Origin: an uncultured Corynebacterium sp.
GTDB taxonomy: Bacteria > Actinomycetota > Actinomycetes > Mycobacteriales > Mycobacteriaceae
Direction of reading: 5' to 3'
Assembly: GCA_943908385.1 (NCBI GenBank)
Contig: CALTTF010000001.1
Location: forward strand, 15,716 to 79,715
Length of the DNA: 64,000 nucleotides
Shown here: positions 8,605 to 17,233 of the stretch, one piece after another
Layout: every line of letters begins with the position of its first letter
How positions within the stretch are numbered: position 1 is the stretch's first letter
Translations under genes and position numbers: made by a program
The notes under the pieces: model-generated
Databases searched by the model: none
The model's input: the letters and a program-made list of their open reading frames with translations, nothing else
Told to the model about the DNA's origin: nothing

Positions 8605-9519
8605 ATGAAATTCGCGATTCTTCCCTCGCCGTGGTCCTCCACCGTCGACGAGCTGGAGGAGCACGGCCACCAGCACGTAGGCCTGGATGACAACCCCGAC
8701 GTGCTGATCTACCACGGCGGCGCGGAGGATTTTCCGGAAGTTCTGCCGGACAGCGTCCAGTTCGTGCAGTTCGCGTGGGCGGGCATCGACGCGCTTGACA
8801 GCGCCGGCATCCTCGCGCGGACCGGCACGCGGTGGGCGAACGCCGCCGGGCTTTACGACGACACCGTCGCCGAGTCCACCCTTGCCCTCATTCTGGCGGG
8901 ACTGCACCAGTTCTCGCGCGTTGTGCCGGACGGATCGGCGAAGGCGGCCATCGAGGCAGAATCGCGTTACCTCGTCGAGGACATGACGGTGGCGATCATC
9001 GGCGCGGGCGGAATCGGCGCAAAGCTGATTCAATTCCTCGCCCCGTTCAATGCGGAGATCATTGCCGTGAACCGGTCGGGTCGCCCCGTCGACGGTGCGG
9101 ATGAAACCATCCCAATGGTTAAGGCCGGCGGCGTGTGGGAACGCGCGGATGTCGTCGTCCTGCTCGCCCCGCTGACCGCCGCGACGCGCGGCATGGTCGA
9201 CGGAAAAGTGCTCGCCGCGATGAAGGACACCGCCATCCTGGTCAACGTCGGGCGCGGCCCGCTCGTGGTCACCGACGATCTCGCCGCGGCGCTCGACGAC
9301 GGAGTGATCGCCGGTGCCGCTCTCGATGTCACCGACCCCGAGCCGCTGCCGGCCGACCACCCGCTGTGGAAAAACGACCGCTGCCTGATCACTCCGCATA
9401 CCGCCAGCACGCCGCGCTTCGGCAAGCAGCGCATCGCCGGCCTGACCCTGAAGAACTGGGACGCGCTCCAACGCGGAGACCAGATGCCCACCGAAGTCGA
9501 TGTGGAGCTGGGGTATTAG
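8605..9519 (+). CDS. unkdh: D-isomer-specific 2-hydroxyacid dehydrogenase (Unkdh type)
   Basis: 304 residues. The NAD-binding fold is clear (VAIIGAGGIGAKLIQFLAPF, about 130-150) as are catalytic-domain signatures NVGRGPLVVTDDLAAAL and LDVTDPEPLPADHPLW with the catalytic His in LITPHTAS. The length is near that of GhrA-type enzymes. The gene sits between proB and proA, as in C. glutamicum, where it has been called unkdh. Its substrate is not known and it is not a known step of proline synthesis. It starts 3 bases after proB and is probably translated by coupling. Confidence 0.88.
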   Translation: MKFAILPSPWSSTVDELEEHGHQHVGLDDNPDVLIYHGGAEDFPEVLPDSVQFVQFAWAGIDALDSAGILARTGTRWANAAGLYDDTVAESTLALILAGLHQFSRVVPDGSAKAAIEAESRYLVEDMTVAIIGAGGIGAKLIQFLAPFNAEIIAVNRSGRPVDGADETIPMVKAGGVWERADVVVLLAPLTAATRGMVDGKVLAAMKDTAILVNVGRGPLVVTDDLAAALDDGVIAGAALDVTDPEPLPADHPLWKNDRCLITPHTASTPRFGKQRIAGLTLKNWDALQRGDQMPTEVDVELGY

Positions 9520-9523
9520 ACGT

Positions 9524-9529
9524 TAGGAT
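9524..9529 (+). promoter_or_regulatory. -10 hexamer TAGGAT for leaderless proA
   Basis: TAGGAT ends 8 bases before the proA ATG and no Shine-Dalgarno sequence is present. The expected transcription start falls at or next to the A of the ATG. Confidence 0.5.
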
Positions 9530-9537
9530 GGGCGAGC

Positions 9538-10815
9538 ATGACCGATTCGAGAGAAATTGAACGCGAAGAAGTCCTGACCAAAGCCCGCGCGGCGAAGAAT
9601 GTGGCCCCTGTTTTGGCTACGCTCGCCACGCCGGACAAGGACGCGGTGCTGCACGCCGCCGCGGACGAGCTCGTCGATCGCACGGACGAGATTCTCGCCG
9701 CGAACCAGAAGGACATCGAGGACGGAAAAGCGAACGGCCTGAGCGAATCGCTCATCGACCGTCTCGCGCTCGACGCAGCCCGTGTCGAGGGGATCGCAAA
9801 CGGCCTGCGCCAGGTCGCGTCGCTCACCGACCCGGTGGGGGAGGTGCTGCGCGGCGGGCTCATGCCGAACGGCATCCACATGAAGCAGGTCCGCGTCCCG
9901 CTCGGCGTGATGGGCATGGTCTACGAGGCGCGCCCGAATGTCACGGTCGACGCGTTCGGCCTGGCCATCAAATCGGGCAACGTGGCGCTGCTCCGTGGCT
10001 CGAAGTCGGCGAAGAACTCCAATGAGGCGCTCGTGGCGATCCTGCAGGACGTTGCGGAAAATCACCACCTGCCGCGCGAGATCGTCCAACTCCTGCCGTG
10101 CGAGACGCACGATTCGGTGCAGGACCTCATCACGGCGCGCGGGCTCGTCGACGTGGTCATTCCGCGCGGCTCGGCACGCCTGATCGACGCAGTGGTCACC
10201 GGCGCGACGGTGCCCGCGATCGAGACCGGCACCGGTAACTGCCACTTCTACATCGACAAGGATGCCGACCTCGACGAGGGCATCGCGATGCTTCTCAACG
10301 GCAAGACCCGCCGCTGCTCCGTATGCAACGCGACCGAAACAGCGCTTATCGACGACGCGCTTTCCCCCGACGACCAACTCCGCGTCATTACTGCGCTGCA
10401 GGAGGCGGGGGTGACGGTGCACGGGGACGTCGATAAGCTCTCTGCTCTTGGTGCGGAAAACGTCGTCGCCGCGACGGACACTGACTGGTCCGACGAGTAC
10501 CTCTCGATGGACATCGCCGTGCAGATCGTCGACGGCGTCGAGGGCGCGATCGAGCACATCGCGCAATACTCGTCGGGGCACACCGAGGCGATCGCGTCCA
10601 CAAATGCGTACACCTGCCAGAAATTCGCCGACGAAGTGGACGCGGCCGCCGTGATGGTCAACGCCTCCACCGCATTCACGGACGGGGAGCAGTACGGAAT
10701 GGGCGCGGAAATCGGCATTTCCACGCAGAAGCTCCACGCGCGCGGACCCATGGCGTTGCCGGAGCTGACCAGCACGAAGTGGATTTTGGAGGGAACTGGA
10801 CAGACGCGGGATTAG
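9538..10815 (+). CDS. proA: Gamma-glutamyl phosphate reductase
   Basis: 425 residues, normal for ProA. Reduces gamma-glutamyl phosphate to glutamate semialdehyde using NADPH. The aldehyde-dehydrogenase-like fold is seen in [30 protein letters not shown], and the catalytic cysteine in [15 protein letters not shown] (about residue 260). C-terminal [19 protein letters not shown] is family-typical. It contains two dispersed 11-mers (10345 and 10428). The start is supported by a -10 hexamer just upstream, suggesting its own leaderless transcript in addition to read-through from obg-proB. Confidence 0.96.
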   Translation: MTDSREIEREEVLTKARAAKNVAPVLATLATPDKDAVLHAAADELVDRTDEILAANQKDIEDGKANGLSESLIDRLALDAARVEGIANGLRQVASLTDPVGEVLRGGLMPNGIHMKQVRVPLGVMGMVYEARPNVTVDAFGLAIKSGNVALLRGSKSAKNSNEALVAILQDVAENHHLPREIVQLLPCETHDSVQDLITARGLVDVVIPRGSARLIDAVVTGATVPAIETGTGNCHFYIDKDADLDEGIAMLLNGKTRRCSVCNATETALIDDALSPDDQLRVITALQEAGVTVHGDVDKLSALGAENVVAATDTDWSDEYLSMDIAVQIVDGVEGAIEHIAQYSSGHTEAIASTNAYTCQKFADEVDAAAVMVNASTAFTDGEQYGMGAEIGISTQKLHARGPMALPELTSTKWILEGTGQTRD

Positions 10816-10823
10816 TTTCGGTT

Positions 10824-10829
10824 TAAGAT
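10824..10829 (+). promoter_or_regulatory. -10 hexamer TAAGAT for leaderless cutinase gene
   Basis: TAAGAT ends 7 bases before the GTG start at 10837. There is no ribosome site between them, which fits a leaderless message. Confidence 0.55.
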
Positions 10830-10836
10830 ACTGTCC

Positions 10837-11757
10837 GTGTCAATCCTTTTCTCGCGCCGCCGCGCGCTCGCACTGGTCCTCGCGTTCGTCCTCGCTGTCA
10901 CCGCCACCATCGTCCCCGCCGCCCCGAAGCGCGCAGAAGCGCGCGCTTGCCCGGCTGTCGCCGTCATCGCCGCACGCGGCTCCGGCCAGCCCAATATCGG
11001 GCGCACCAGCTACGCCCAGAGCCCCTGGGTCTCCAACGGGTGGGAGGGCGAGCACATCCGCGCCTTCCTGCGCACCTCCGAAAACCGCTACCGCGCCACC
11101 CACGGCGGTAAGTCGCTGATGAACAGCGTCGAGGTGCTCGGCCTCGGGCCCGAGTACTACCCGGCGTTCGCGCCCGAGTACCACGGCACTGTCCCGGCAC
11201 TGCCGCGCACGCTCGCGCAGGCGCTGAACCTCGTCGGCATCTACGCGCTGCCGCTGTTCAATATGGGCGTGCAGGCAGCCCGCGACTTCATTAGCTCGGT
11301 GGGCACCGGCCGCGCCGGCGTGATCCGCCAGATCGACAACTACCAGCGCGCCACTGGTTGCCACCCGAAGTACGTCGTCGTCGGCTTCTCCCAGGGCGCA
11401 ATGATTCTGCAGGACGCCGAACGCGAGATCGCCCGCCGCGGCCAGCTCGCCGGCGCCGTCTACCTGGGCAACCCGATGACCGCGCCGGGCGACCCCGCCA
11501 CCATCGGCGTCGCCGGCGGCGGCGCCGGCGGCCTCGTCGGCTGGTCCCCGCTGAATTCCAAGACCGCGGCCGCGACCCGCAACCGCGTCAACTACTGCCT
11601 GCCGCTCGACGGCGTGTGCGACGCGTCGCTGGCGACCCTCCGCGCATCGGAGCGCACGGGCGGAAACCACGGCCGCTACTTCGTGTGGCAGTCGCGGTGG
11701 GACAATATCGTCGCCGATCGTTTTGGCAAATGGGTCGATGGGGTACGATATAGGTAA
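10837..11757 (+). CDS. Secreted cutinase-family serine esterase
   Basis: 306 residues with a signal peptide (arginine-rich start, hydrophobic core ALVLAFVLAVTATIVPA, then A-x-A type site near residue 32). Mature region begins CPAVAVIAARGSGQPN, the cutinase/CE5 start, and has the nucleophile motif VVGFSQGAMIL near residue 190. The C-terminal DGVCD segment with NHGRYFVW provides the Asp and His of the triad. Corynebacterial and mycobacterial cutinase-like proteins act on the envelope or as lipases; the natural substrate here is unknown. GTG start, apparently leaderless. Confidence 0.9.
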   Translation: MSILFSRRRALALVLAFVLAVTATIVPAAPKRAEARACPAVAVIAARGSGQPNIGRTSYAQSPWVSNGWEGEHIRAFLRTSENRYRATHGGKSLMNSVEVLGLGPEYYPAFAPEYHGTVPALPRTLAQALNLVGIYALPLFNMGVQAARDFISSVGTGRAGVIRQIDNYQRATGCHPKYVVVGFSQGAMILQDAEREIARRGQLAGAVYLGNPMTAPGDPATIGVAGGGAGGLVGWSPLNSKTAAATRNRVNYCLPLDGVCDASLATLRASERTGGNHGRYFVWQSRWDNIVADRFGKWVDGVRYR

Positions 11758-11865
11758 CGGCTTATGAAAAACCCTGTATAAAGCCGCAAAGTGCACGTAA
11801 ATGCGCACGTCACGGGCCAGGGAAAGCCCAGATCAAAGCCCATTTTCGGAAGAAAGAAGTTCGGG

Positions 11866-12321
11866 ATGCGTATTGCTCCAATGGTTGTGGCAGCAACAGT
11901 CGCACTGGCAAGTACAGTGTCTGCCGCACCGTCCGCGCATGCCCAAATTGATGTAGTGGACACCCCGATCGATGCCCCCGACGTCGTCGAGGAACTGGGG
12001 CTCAAGGAGGCCCCGCCAGCCGTGTACATCGGCGGTGAACTCTACGTGCTCAGCAACGGGTCGTACCACAAGGCCGACAGCAGCCTGTCCGAGAAACCGG
12101 AAGGCCCGGACCGCGGCTCGCCGTACCCAAAACCGGCTGAAGACCAGCAGGAACCGGACAAGCAGGATGAGGGTAACCGCGCGGCTGACGTGGCCAAGTG
12201 GCTCGTTCCGCTGCTGGTGACCGGCGGAGTGATCGCTGGATTGGCAGGGCTGTTCCAGAAGCTGTACCCGTCCGGCCGCCTGATCATGTACTACCAGCCG
12301 GGCAAGTCCTTCTCGCTATGA
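11866..12321 (+). CDS. Exported hypothetical protein with C-terminal membrane segment
   Basis: 151 residues from the ATG at 11866, with GGAAGAAAGAAG upstream. A signal peptide ([20 protein letters not shown], then AHA-Q) leads to an acidic extracytoplasmic part containing [21 protein letters not shown], a Pro/Glu/Asp-rich spacer, and one hydrophobic stretch ([19 protein letters not shown]) before a short tail. No family recognised. It follows the cutinase gene and its stop overlaps the nadD start (ATGA), so translation of nadD is probably coupled to it. It may be a cell-surface protein tied to the neighbouring esterase. Confidence 0.75.
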   Translation: MRIAPMVVAATVALASTVSAAPSAHAQIDVVDTPIDAPDVVEELGLKEAPPAVYIGGELYVLSNGSYHKADSSLSEKPEGPDRGSPYPKPAEDQQEPDKQDEGNRAADVAKWLVPLLVTGGVIAGLAGLFQKLYPSGRLIMYYQPGKSFSL

Positions 12322-12980
12322 CAGGACCCGACACAGCGGAGGCATTCCCGACGGAAGCAGCCACCGAACTGCACCGCGCACCGCGTCGAATCGGCATCAT
12401 GGGCGGCACTTTCGACCCGATCCACAACGGCCACCTCGTCGCGGCGAGCGAAGTTGCCGACATCTTCGACCTGGAAGAGGTCGTGTTCGTGCCCACGGGC
12501 GAACCGTGGCAGAAAGCCGACCGTAAAGTCTCCGACGCGGAAGACCGCTACCTGATGACGGTGATCGCCACCGCCTCCAACCCGCGCTTCCACGTCTCAC
12601 GCGTGGACATCGACCGCGGCGGCCCCACCTACACGGTGGACACCCTCAAAGACATGGCAGAGCTCTACCCGGACGACGAGCTGTTCTTCATCACCGGTGC
12701 CGATGCACTTGCGTCAATCATGTCGTGGCACGACTGGGAGAAAATGTTCGACCTCGCCGAATTCGTCGGCGTCACGCGCCCGGGCTACGAGCTGACGGAA
12801 GACATGCTCCCAGAGGTCCACCGCGGGAAAACGCACCTGATCAAGATTCCCGCGATGGCGATCTCGTCGACGGACTGCCGCGAGCGCGCGTCGCAGGGCC
12901 GCCCGGTGTGGTACCTGGTGCCGGACGGGGTGGTGCAGTACATCGCCAAGAACGAGATGTACGCCAACTGGCCAGACTGA
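12318..12980 (+). CDS. nadD: Nicotinate-nucleotide adenylyltransferase
   Basis: 220 residues. Transfers AMP to nicotinate mononucleotide in NAD synthesis. The nucleotidyltransferase signature [12 protein letters not shown] is at about residues 30-41 and the second motif ISSTDCR near 188. The first 22 residues ([22 protein letters not shown]) are an N-terminal addition typical of actinobacterial versions. The ATG overlaps the upstream stop codon as ATGA. It precedes rsfS and a phosphoglycerate-mutase-like gene, the same order as mycobacterial Rv2421c-Rv2420c-Rv2419c. Confidence 0.96.
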   Translation: MTGPDTAEAFPTEAATELHRAPRRIGIMGGTFDPIHNGHLVAASEVADIFDLEEVVFVPTGEPWQKADRKVSDAEDRYLMTVIATASNPRFHVSRVDIDRGGPTYTVDTLKDMAELYPDDELFFITGADALASIMSWHDWEKMFDLAEFVGVTRPGYELTEDMLPEVHRGKTHLIKIPAMAISSTDCRERASQGRPVWYLVPDGVVQYIAKNEMYANWPD

Positions 12981-13039
12981 CGCCGACGTGGGACAATGCG
13001 TAGGTTGAAAGAGAACTTGCTCGAGTAAGGATTGCACGT

Positions 13040-13510
13040 TTGACTGCTTCTGACACCGCCCGCGAATTGGCCGTCGCCGCGGCGAAAGCCGCCGACGAGA
13101 AACTCGGACGCGATATCGCCGTCATCGACGTCACGGACGTCATGGCCATCACCGACATTTTCGTCGTCATTTCCGCCGACACTGAGCGCCAGGTGGCGGC
13201 CATCGTCGACGAGGTCGAGGACGCGCTGACGAAGATGGGGGCGGAGCCGAAGCGCCGCGAGGGCAACCGCGAATTCCGTTGGGTGCTGCTGGATTACGGC
13301 ATGCTCGTCGTCCACGTTCAGCGCGACGCGGAGCGCGAGTTCTACGGCCTGGACCGCCTGTACGCGGACTGCCCGCTCATCGAGGTCGAGGGCATCGAGC
13401 CGCCGGCGCGTCCCGGCCAGTTCGCCGACGGCGCGGGCGTGCGCCAGCTCGACGACATCGATGACCTTCCGCTCGCCGGCGAGGGCCCGAGCAACGACGA
13501 CGACATCTAG
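13040..13510 (+). CDS. rsfS: Ribosome silencing factor RsfS
   Basis: 156 residues, TTG start with GTAAGG 9 bases upstream. The RsfS/Iojap domain covers about residues 5-115 (DIAVIDVTDVMAITDIFVVISADTERQV, then WVLLDYGMLVVHVQ). RsfS binds ribosomal protein L14 and blocks subunit joining during starvation. A Pro/Asp-rich tail of about 35 residues (DDIDDLPLAGEGPSNDDDI) follows the domain. It lies between nadD and gpgP, as in related actinobacteria. Confidence 0.94.
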   Translation: MTASDTARELAVAAAKAADEKLGRDIAVIDVTDVMAITDIFVVISADTERQVAAIVDEVEDALTKMGAEPKRREGNREFRWVLLDYGMLVVHVQRDAEREFYGLDRLYADCPLIEVEGIEPPARPGQFADGAGVRQLDDIDDLPLAGEGPSNDDDI

Positions 13511-13517
13511 GCCGACC

Positions 13518-14156
13518 ATGAGCCGACGCTTGATCATGATGCGGCACGGCGAGACGACGTACAACGCCACGCGCCGCATGCAGGGGCAGCTGGACACGCA
13601 GCTTTCCGACGCCGGAATCGCCCAAGCCCACGCCGCCGCCGAGTGGGTGAAAGACATGGGCATCGTGAAGATCGTGTCCTCGGATCTGTCCCGCGCGAGC
13701 ACCACCGCCGCGATCGTCGGAGAGAAACTCGGCCTGGACGTCGAGCTCGATCCCCGCCTGCGCGAGACCCACTTGGGCCAGTGGCAGGGCATGACGCACG
13801 ACGAGGTCGACGGCTCATTCGTCGGCGCCCGCGCGGCGTGGCGGCACGACCCGGCGTGGGCGCCTCCCGGCGGCGAATCGAGGCTGGACGTGGCGGAAAG
13901 GGCGAGGCCGGTCGTCGATAAGCTCCTGCAATGGGACGGGTGGGACGATGCCGCCGTGCTGCTCGTCGCGCACGGCGGAACGATTTCGGCGCTGACATCG
14001 AATCTGCTGGGGCTCGATCACGCCCAGTATCCGCTGCTCAAGAGCCTGAATAACACGAACACCTCGCGGCTGTACGCCCGCCCGCGGATGGGCGGCGACG
14101 GCACGTGGAACGACGTGCAGTGGTACCTCGAGGCGTGGAATCAGGGGGCAGTCTGA
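13518..14156 (+). CDS. gpgP: Histidine phosphatase, probable glucosyl-3-phosphoglycerate phosphatase
   Basis: 212 residues from ATG 13518. The phosphohistidine signature MMRHGETTYNATRRMQGQLD is at the start, with the second histidine in LVAHGGTISALTSNLLG near residue 156. Family members include phosphoglycerate mutases and GpgP, which dephosphorylates glucosyl-3-phosphoglycerate in methylglucose lipopolysaccharide precursor synthesis. The choice of GpgP rests on position: mycobacterial Rv2419c (GpgP) also directly follows rsfS. Corynebacteria may use it for glucosylglycerate-type solutes. Substrate therefore uncertain. Confidence 0.75.
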   Translation: MSRRLIMMRHGETTYNATRRMQGQLDTQLSDAGIAQAHAAAEWVKDMGIVKIVSSDLSRASTTAAIVGEKLGLDVELDPRLRETHLGQWQGMTHDEVDGSFVGARAAWRHDPAWAPPGGESRLDVAERARPVVDKLLQWDGWDDAAVLLVAHGGTISALTSNLLGLDHAQYPLLKSLNNTNTSRLYARPRMGGDGTWNDVQWYLEAWNQGAV

Positions 14157-14935
14157 TGGCTGTCCGCGTTGTCGTCGACTCCTCGGCGGGTGTGCCGGCT
14201 GAGCTCGCGGACGAACTCGACATCACCGTGCTCGACCTGCACGTGATGGAGGACGAGGACGCCTCCACCTCCGGGCTGTCCGCGCTCGAGCTCGCCGCGG
14301 CGTATGCACGCCAGCTTGAGCGCGGCGGCGACGACGGCATCGTTGCGCTGCACTTGTCCAAGAGACTCTCGTCCACGTGGTCCGCGGCGGTGAGCGCGTC
14401 CGCCGTTTTCGACGATGCGGTGCGCGTCGTGGACACCGATTCTGCGGGCATGGCCGTCGGCGCGGCAGCTGTTGTCGCGGCCTCCTTCGCGCGCGCCGGC
14501 GCCGACCTCGACGGGTGCGCAGCCGCCGCGGAAGGTGCCCTCGCCATGTCCGAAACATGGCTGTACCTGCGTCAACTCGACGACATGCGCAAATCCGGAC
14601 GCCTGTCCGCGACCACCGCCATGCTGTCCGCCGCTCTCTTGGCCACGAAACCGATCCTGCGCGTCAACGACGGCAAGCTCGAGCTCGCGATCAAGACCCG
14701 CACCCAATCGAAAGCGTTCACCAAGCTCGTCGCCCACGTCGTCGACCGCGCCGGCGGCTCGCCCGTCTTCGCCGCCGTCCAGTACAGCGCCGACGAGGAC
14801 AGCGCCGCAACGCTCGCAGAAATGCTGGAGGAAGAGCTTGTCGACGGCTCGTCTGTCCACCTTTTCCCCCTCACCGACGCCGTCGCCGCCCACACCGGCG
14901 AGGGCGCGATCGGGCTGTCTGTCTTCTACCCATAG
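14156..14935 (+). CDS. DegV family fatty-acid-binding protein
   Basis: 259 residues. VRVVVDSSAGVPAELADEL at the start and the LHLSKRLSSTWSAA segment are the two DegV signatures; C-terminal GEGAIGLSVFY closes the second domain. DegV proteins bind a fatty acid between two alpha/beta domains and, in some bacteria, serve fatty-acid kinase. The length (about 280 usual) is normal. The ATG overlaps the preceding stop (TGATG) after the strong ribosome site AGGGGG. A DegV gene at this place is shared with mycobacteria (Rv2417c). Confidence 0.9.
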   Translation: MAVRVVVDSSAGVPAELADELDITVLDLHVMEDEDASTSGLSALELAAAYARQLERGGDDGIVALHLSKRLSSTWSAAVSASAVFDDAVRVVDTDSAGMAVGAAAVVAASFARAGADLDGCAAAAEGALAMSETWLYLRQLDDMRKSGRLSATTAMLSAALLATKPILRVNDGKLELAIKTRTQSKAFTKLVAHVVDRAGGSPVFAAVQYSADEDSAATLAEMLEEELVDGSSVHLFPLTDAVAAHTGEGAIGLSVFYP

Positions 14936-15029
14936 AAAATTCCACAGGGAAATCTCTCGCAGCGTAGTTATCCACAGATTCTCTTAAGAGCGCTGTTCAG
15001 CGGTTCGTTCGCGCCTTAGCGTGAGCGGC
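14936..15029 (+). promoter_or_regulatory. degV-comEA intergenic region with a DnaA-box-like site and a -10 hexamer
   Basis: A perfect E. coli-type DnaA box, TTATCCACA, lies at 14968-14976, followed by the palindrome CTCTTAAGAG (14981-14990). TAGCGT at 15017-15022 ends 7 bases before the comEA ATG and fits a leaderless start. A regulatory link between the DnaA box and the competence genes is only a possibility. Confidence 0.45.
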
Positions 15030-15638
15030 ATGAAGGTATCGCACCGTCTCGCAGAACTCACACGTCCCACCGGGGAAGAAGATCTCCTCGCCGTCCAGTA
15101 TCCCGAACCCCGCCTCGCCGTCGCGCCGAAGCAGGCCGCTGTGGCGGTGGGGATCGTTCTCGTCCTTGTCTGCGGGTGGTTCGTCCTCCGCGACGACCCG
15201 CCCGAACCCGAATGGGAGACCGCAGAAGCAGCTCCCGCCACGCTCGTCGTCTCCGTCGTCGGGGCTGTCGCCGAACCCGGCCTGGTCACCCTCGACGACG
15301 GCGCGCGCATCGCCGACGCTCTCGAGCATGCAAAGCCATTACCCGAGGCCGAATTGCTCAGCCTCAATCTCGCCCAACTCCTCACCGACGGCGAACAAAT
15401 CGTCGTTCCTGTCCAGGGACAGGGGGAACCGGGGCACGACACCAGCTCCGGCATATCCATCAACACCGCAAGTGCGCAGGATCTGACGGAGTTGCCCGGG
15501 GTCGGGGAGGCGACTGCGGCGGCGATCGTGGCGCACCGGGAATCGATCGGCTCGTTCACCAGCGTCGAGCAGCTTCTCGACGTCAAAGGCATCGGCCCCG
15601 CCAAATTCGACGCCATCAAAGACCTGGTCAGTCTCTGA
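15030..15638 (+). CDS. comEA: ComEA-type helix-hairpin-helix DNA-binding competence protein
   Basis: 202 residues. One membrane segment (AAVAVGIVLVLVCGWFVL, about 37-54) is followed by an SLBB-like domain (LVVSVVGAVAEPGLVTLDDGARIADAL, about 75-135) and a C-terminal pair of helix-hairpin-helix motifs (SINTASAQDLTELPGVGEAT and DVKGIGPAKFDAI). In transformable bacteria ComEA binds incoming double-stranded DNA outside the membrane. I chose ATG 15030 over GTG 15021 because of the -10 hexamer spacing. It overlaps comEC by one base. Confidence 0.93.
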   Translation: MKVSHRLAELTRPTGEEDLLAVQYPEPRLAVAPKQAAVAVGIVLVLVCGWFVLRDDPPEPEWETAEAAPATLVVSVVGAVAEPGLVTLDDGARIADALEHAKPLPEAELLSLNLAQLLTDGEQIVVPVQGQGEPGHDTSSGISINTASAQDLTELPGVGEATAAAIVAHRESIGSFTSVEQLLDVKGIGPAKFDAIKDLVSL

Positions 15639-17233
15639 TGCGTGAACTCCGCCTTGTGCCGCCCGCCGCGGCGGTGTGGACGGCCGCTTTGACCGTCATT
15701 CTTTTTGGTCCGGCGTGGGCTCTTGGAACAGTAGGGGCAGCGATTGCGTGCTGTCTCGTTGTGCGCGCGTACGGCCAGGCCATTCTGTGCGGCGGTCTCG
15801 GCGCGTGCTCTGCCGCGGTCGCGTGGGCCCGGTGCGCGACCGCCCGAGCAGTCGATCTCGGCGAGACCTTCACCGGCACCGTCAGCGGGGCGCCGAAAAA
15901 GCTCGACACCGGAAACTGGATCGTCAACGTCAATGTCGACGGATACCCCGTCTCTGTCCCGGTTTTCACGGAAGAACTCGAACCGCTCGCCGCAGGCACC
16001 ACCGTGGAGGTCACCGGCACCCTCAGCGAATCCACCCGCCCCGGCATTGGAACAGTGACGGTCAACGGAGACGTCGACGTCCTCGGCCCTCCCACCGGCT
16101 TCGCGGCGTTCGCCGCGCACGTCCGGGAGACCTTCGCCTCCGCCGTCGACGCGGCGGTGGGGGAGCACGCCCAAGGACTCATCCCCGGCATGGTGCTGGG
16201 AGACGTGTCGATGCAAAGCTCCGGCGAACAGCAGGCGTACATCGACACCGGCTTGAGCCACTTGAGCGCCGTGAGCGGCGCGAACTGCATGTACGTCGCA
16301 ACAGCCGCGCTGCTCGTCGCCAGTGTGTGCCGCCTCGGGCTGCGTGGACAAATCGCTGCGGCGGGAATGGCCCTGCTCGTCTACGCCGGGCTCGTCGGGC
16401 CGGAACCCAGCGTGCTGCGCGCGACGGTCTCGGGGTTGGTGGGGTTCACCGCGATCATTTCCTCCACGCGGGCGGAGCCGATCCACGTGCTCAGCCTGTC
16501 CGTCATCGGGCTCGTGCTGGTCGATTCAGACCTGGCCGTCAACTACGCCTTCGCGCTGTCCACCGCGGCCACAGCGGGCATCGTGGCGATCTCGCCGCTG
16601 ATCTACCGGGCGCTCGCACCGCTGGGGTGGCCGGACATCCTCGGGAAAGCGTTGTCGGTGGCCATCGCGGCGGATCTCGCCACCGCGCCGATCATTGCGG
16701 GGATGGCGGGGAAAGTCTCGCTTGTGGCAGTCATCGCCAACGTCCTGGTCAGTCCCGTCGTCGGGGCAGTCACGGTGCTGGGCATGGCCGCGGCGATCCT
16801 GGCGCAGATCCACACCGCGCTCGCCACTCCGCTGCTATGGGTGACAGCTCCGCTCGCCGGGTGGATCCGCACCGTCGCCGAGACTGGGGCGCGACTGCCC
16901 GCCACCACCATCGAGGCGGAGCCGCTCCAGACGATCGTCGTCTACGGGTGGATCCTCGCCGGCTTCATTGCGGACCGTCCACGACTCACCATCGCGGCCA
17001 CCGCGGTGATGCTGGGGGTGGCGATGGGCGGGGGAGAAGAGGCCGTCGATAAGCGAAACCCCTATGTCGTCGAGACCGAAGCCGACATTGGGAAGGTCCC
17101 GCACGGCACGACCGTAGTCGTTGTGCGCGAGCACAAGCACCGCGAGCGGGATGTTGTGACCGAGGAGGGCATCCCCGTGATCTATCCGTACAATGACCAG
17201 CATGATCAACCCAGTCCACCTCGTCGTCGGTGA
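15638..17233 (+). CDS. comEC: ComEC/Rec2 competence membrane protein without nuclease domain
   Basis: 531 residues, about ten predicted membrane segments. An N-terminal soluble loop (about 65-165, OB-like) precedes the Competence domain, marked by GLIPGMVLGDVS, DTGLSHLSAVSGANCMYVA and RATVSGLVGF. ComEC forms the channel for single-stranded DNA. Bacillus-type ComEC has a C-terminal metallo-beta-lactamase-like domain; here the protein ends soon after the membrane region with a charged tail (VVREHKHRERD), so that domain is missing. The ATG overlaps the comEA stop (TGATG). Its 3' end overlaps holA by 32 bases and contains one dispersed 11-mer (17044). Confidence 0.92.
   Translation: MRELRLVPPAAAVWTAALTVILFGPAWALGTVGAAIACCLVVRAYGQAILCGGLGACSAAVAWARCATARAVDLGETFTGTVSGAPKKLDTGNWIVNVNVDGYPVSVPVFTEELEPLAAGTTVEVTGTLSESTRPGIGTVTVNGDVDVLGPPTGFAAFAAHVRETFASAVDAAVGEHAQGLIPGMVLGDVSMQSSGEQQAYIDTGLSHLSAVSGANCMYVATAALLVASVCRLGLRGQIAAAGMALLVYAGLVGPEPSVLRATVSGLVGFTAIISSTRAEPIHVLSLSVIGLVLVDSDLAVNYAFALSTAATAGIVAISPLIYRALAPLGWPDILGKALSVAIAADLATAPIIAGMAGKVSLVAVIANVLVSPVVGAVTVLGMAAAILAQIHTALATPLLWVTAPLAGWIRTVAETGARLPATTIEAEPLQTIVVYGWILAGFIADRPRLTIAATAVMLGVAMGGGEEAVDKRNPYVVETEADIGKVPHGTTVVVVREHKHRERDVVTEEGIPVIYPYNDQHDQPSPPRRR
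17189..17194 (+). promoter_or_regulatory. -10 hexamer TACAAT for leaderless holA
   Basis: TACAAT, embedded in the 3' end of comEC, ends 7 bases before ATG 17202. This decides the holA start, since the in-frame ATG at 17193 overlaps the hexamer itself. Confidence 0.55.

Noticed and set aside
11758..11790. Terminator hairpin after the cutinase gene (CGGCTT / AAGCCG)
   Set aside because: The stem is only about 6 bases with a long AT-rich loop and no T-run, so support is too weak.
15176..17233. 685-codon version of comEC starting inside comEA
   Set aside because: The N-terminal part is Arg-rich out-of-frame translation of comEA. ATG 15638 overlaps the comEA stop and begins a normal membrane protein.
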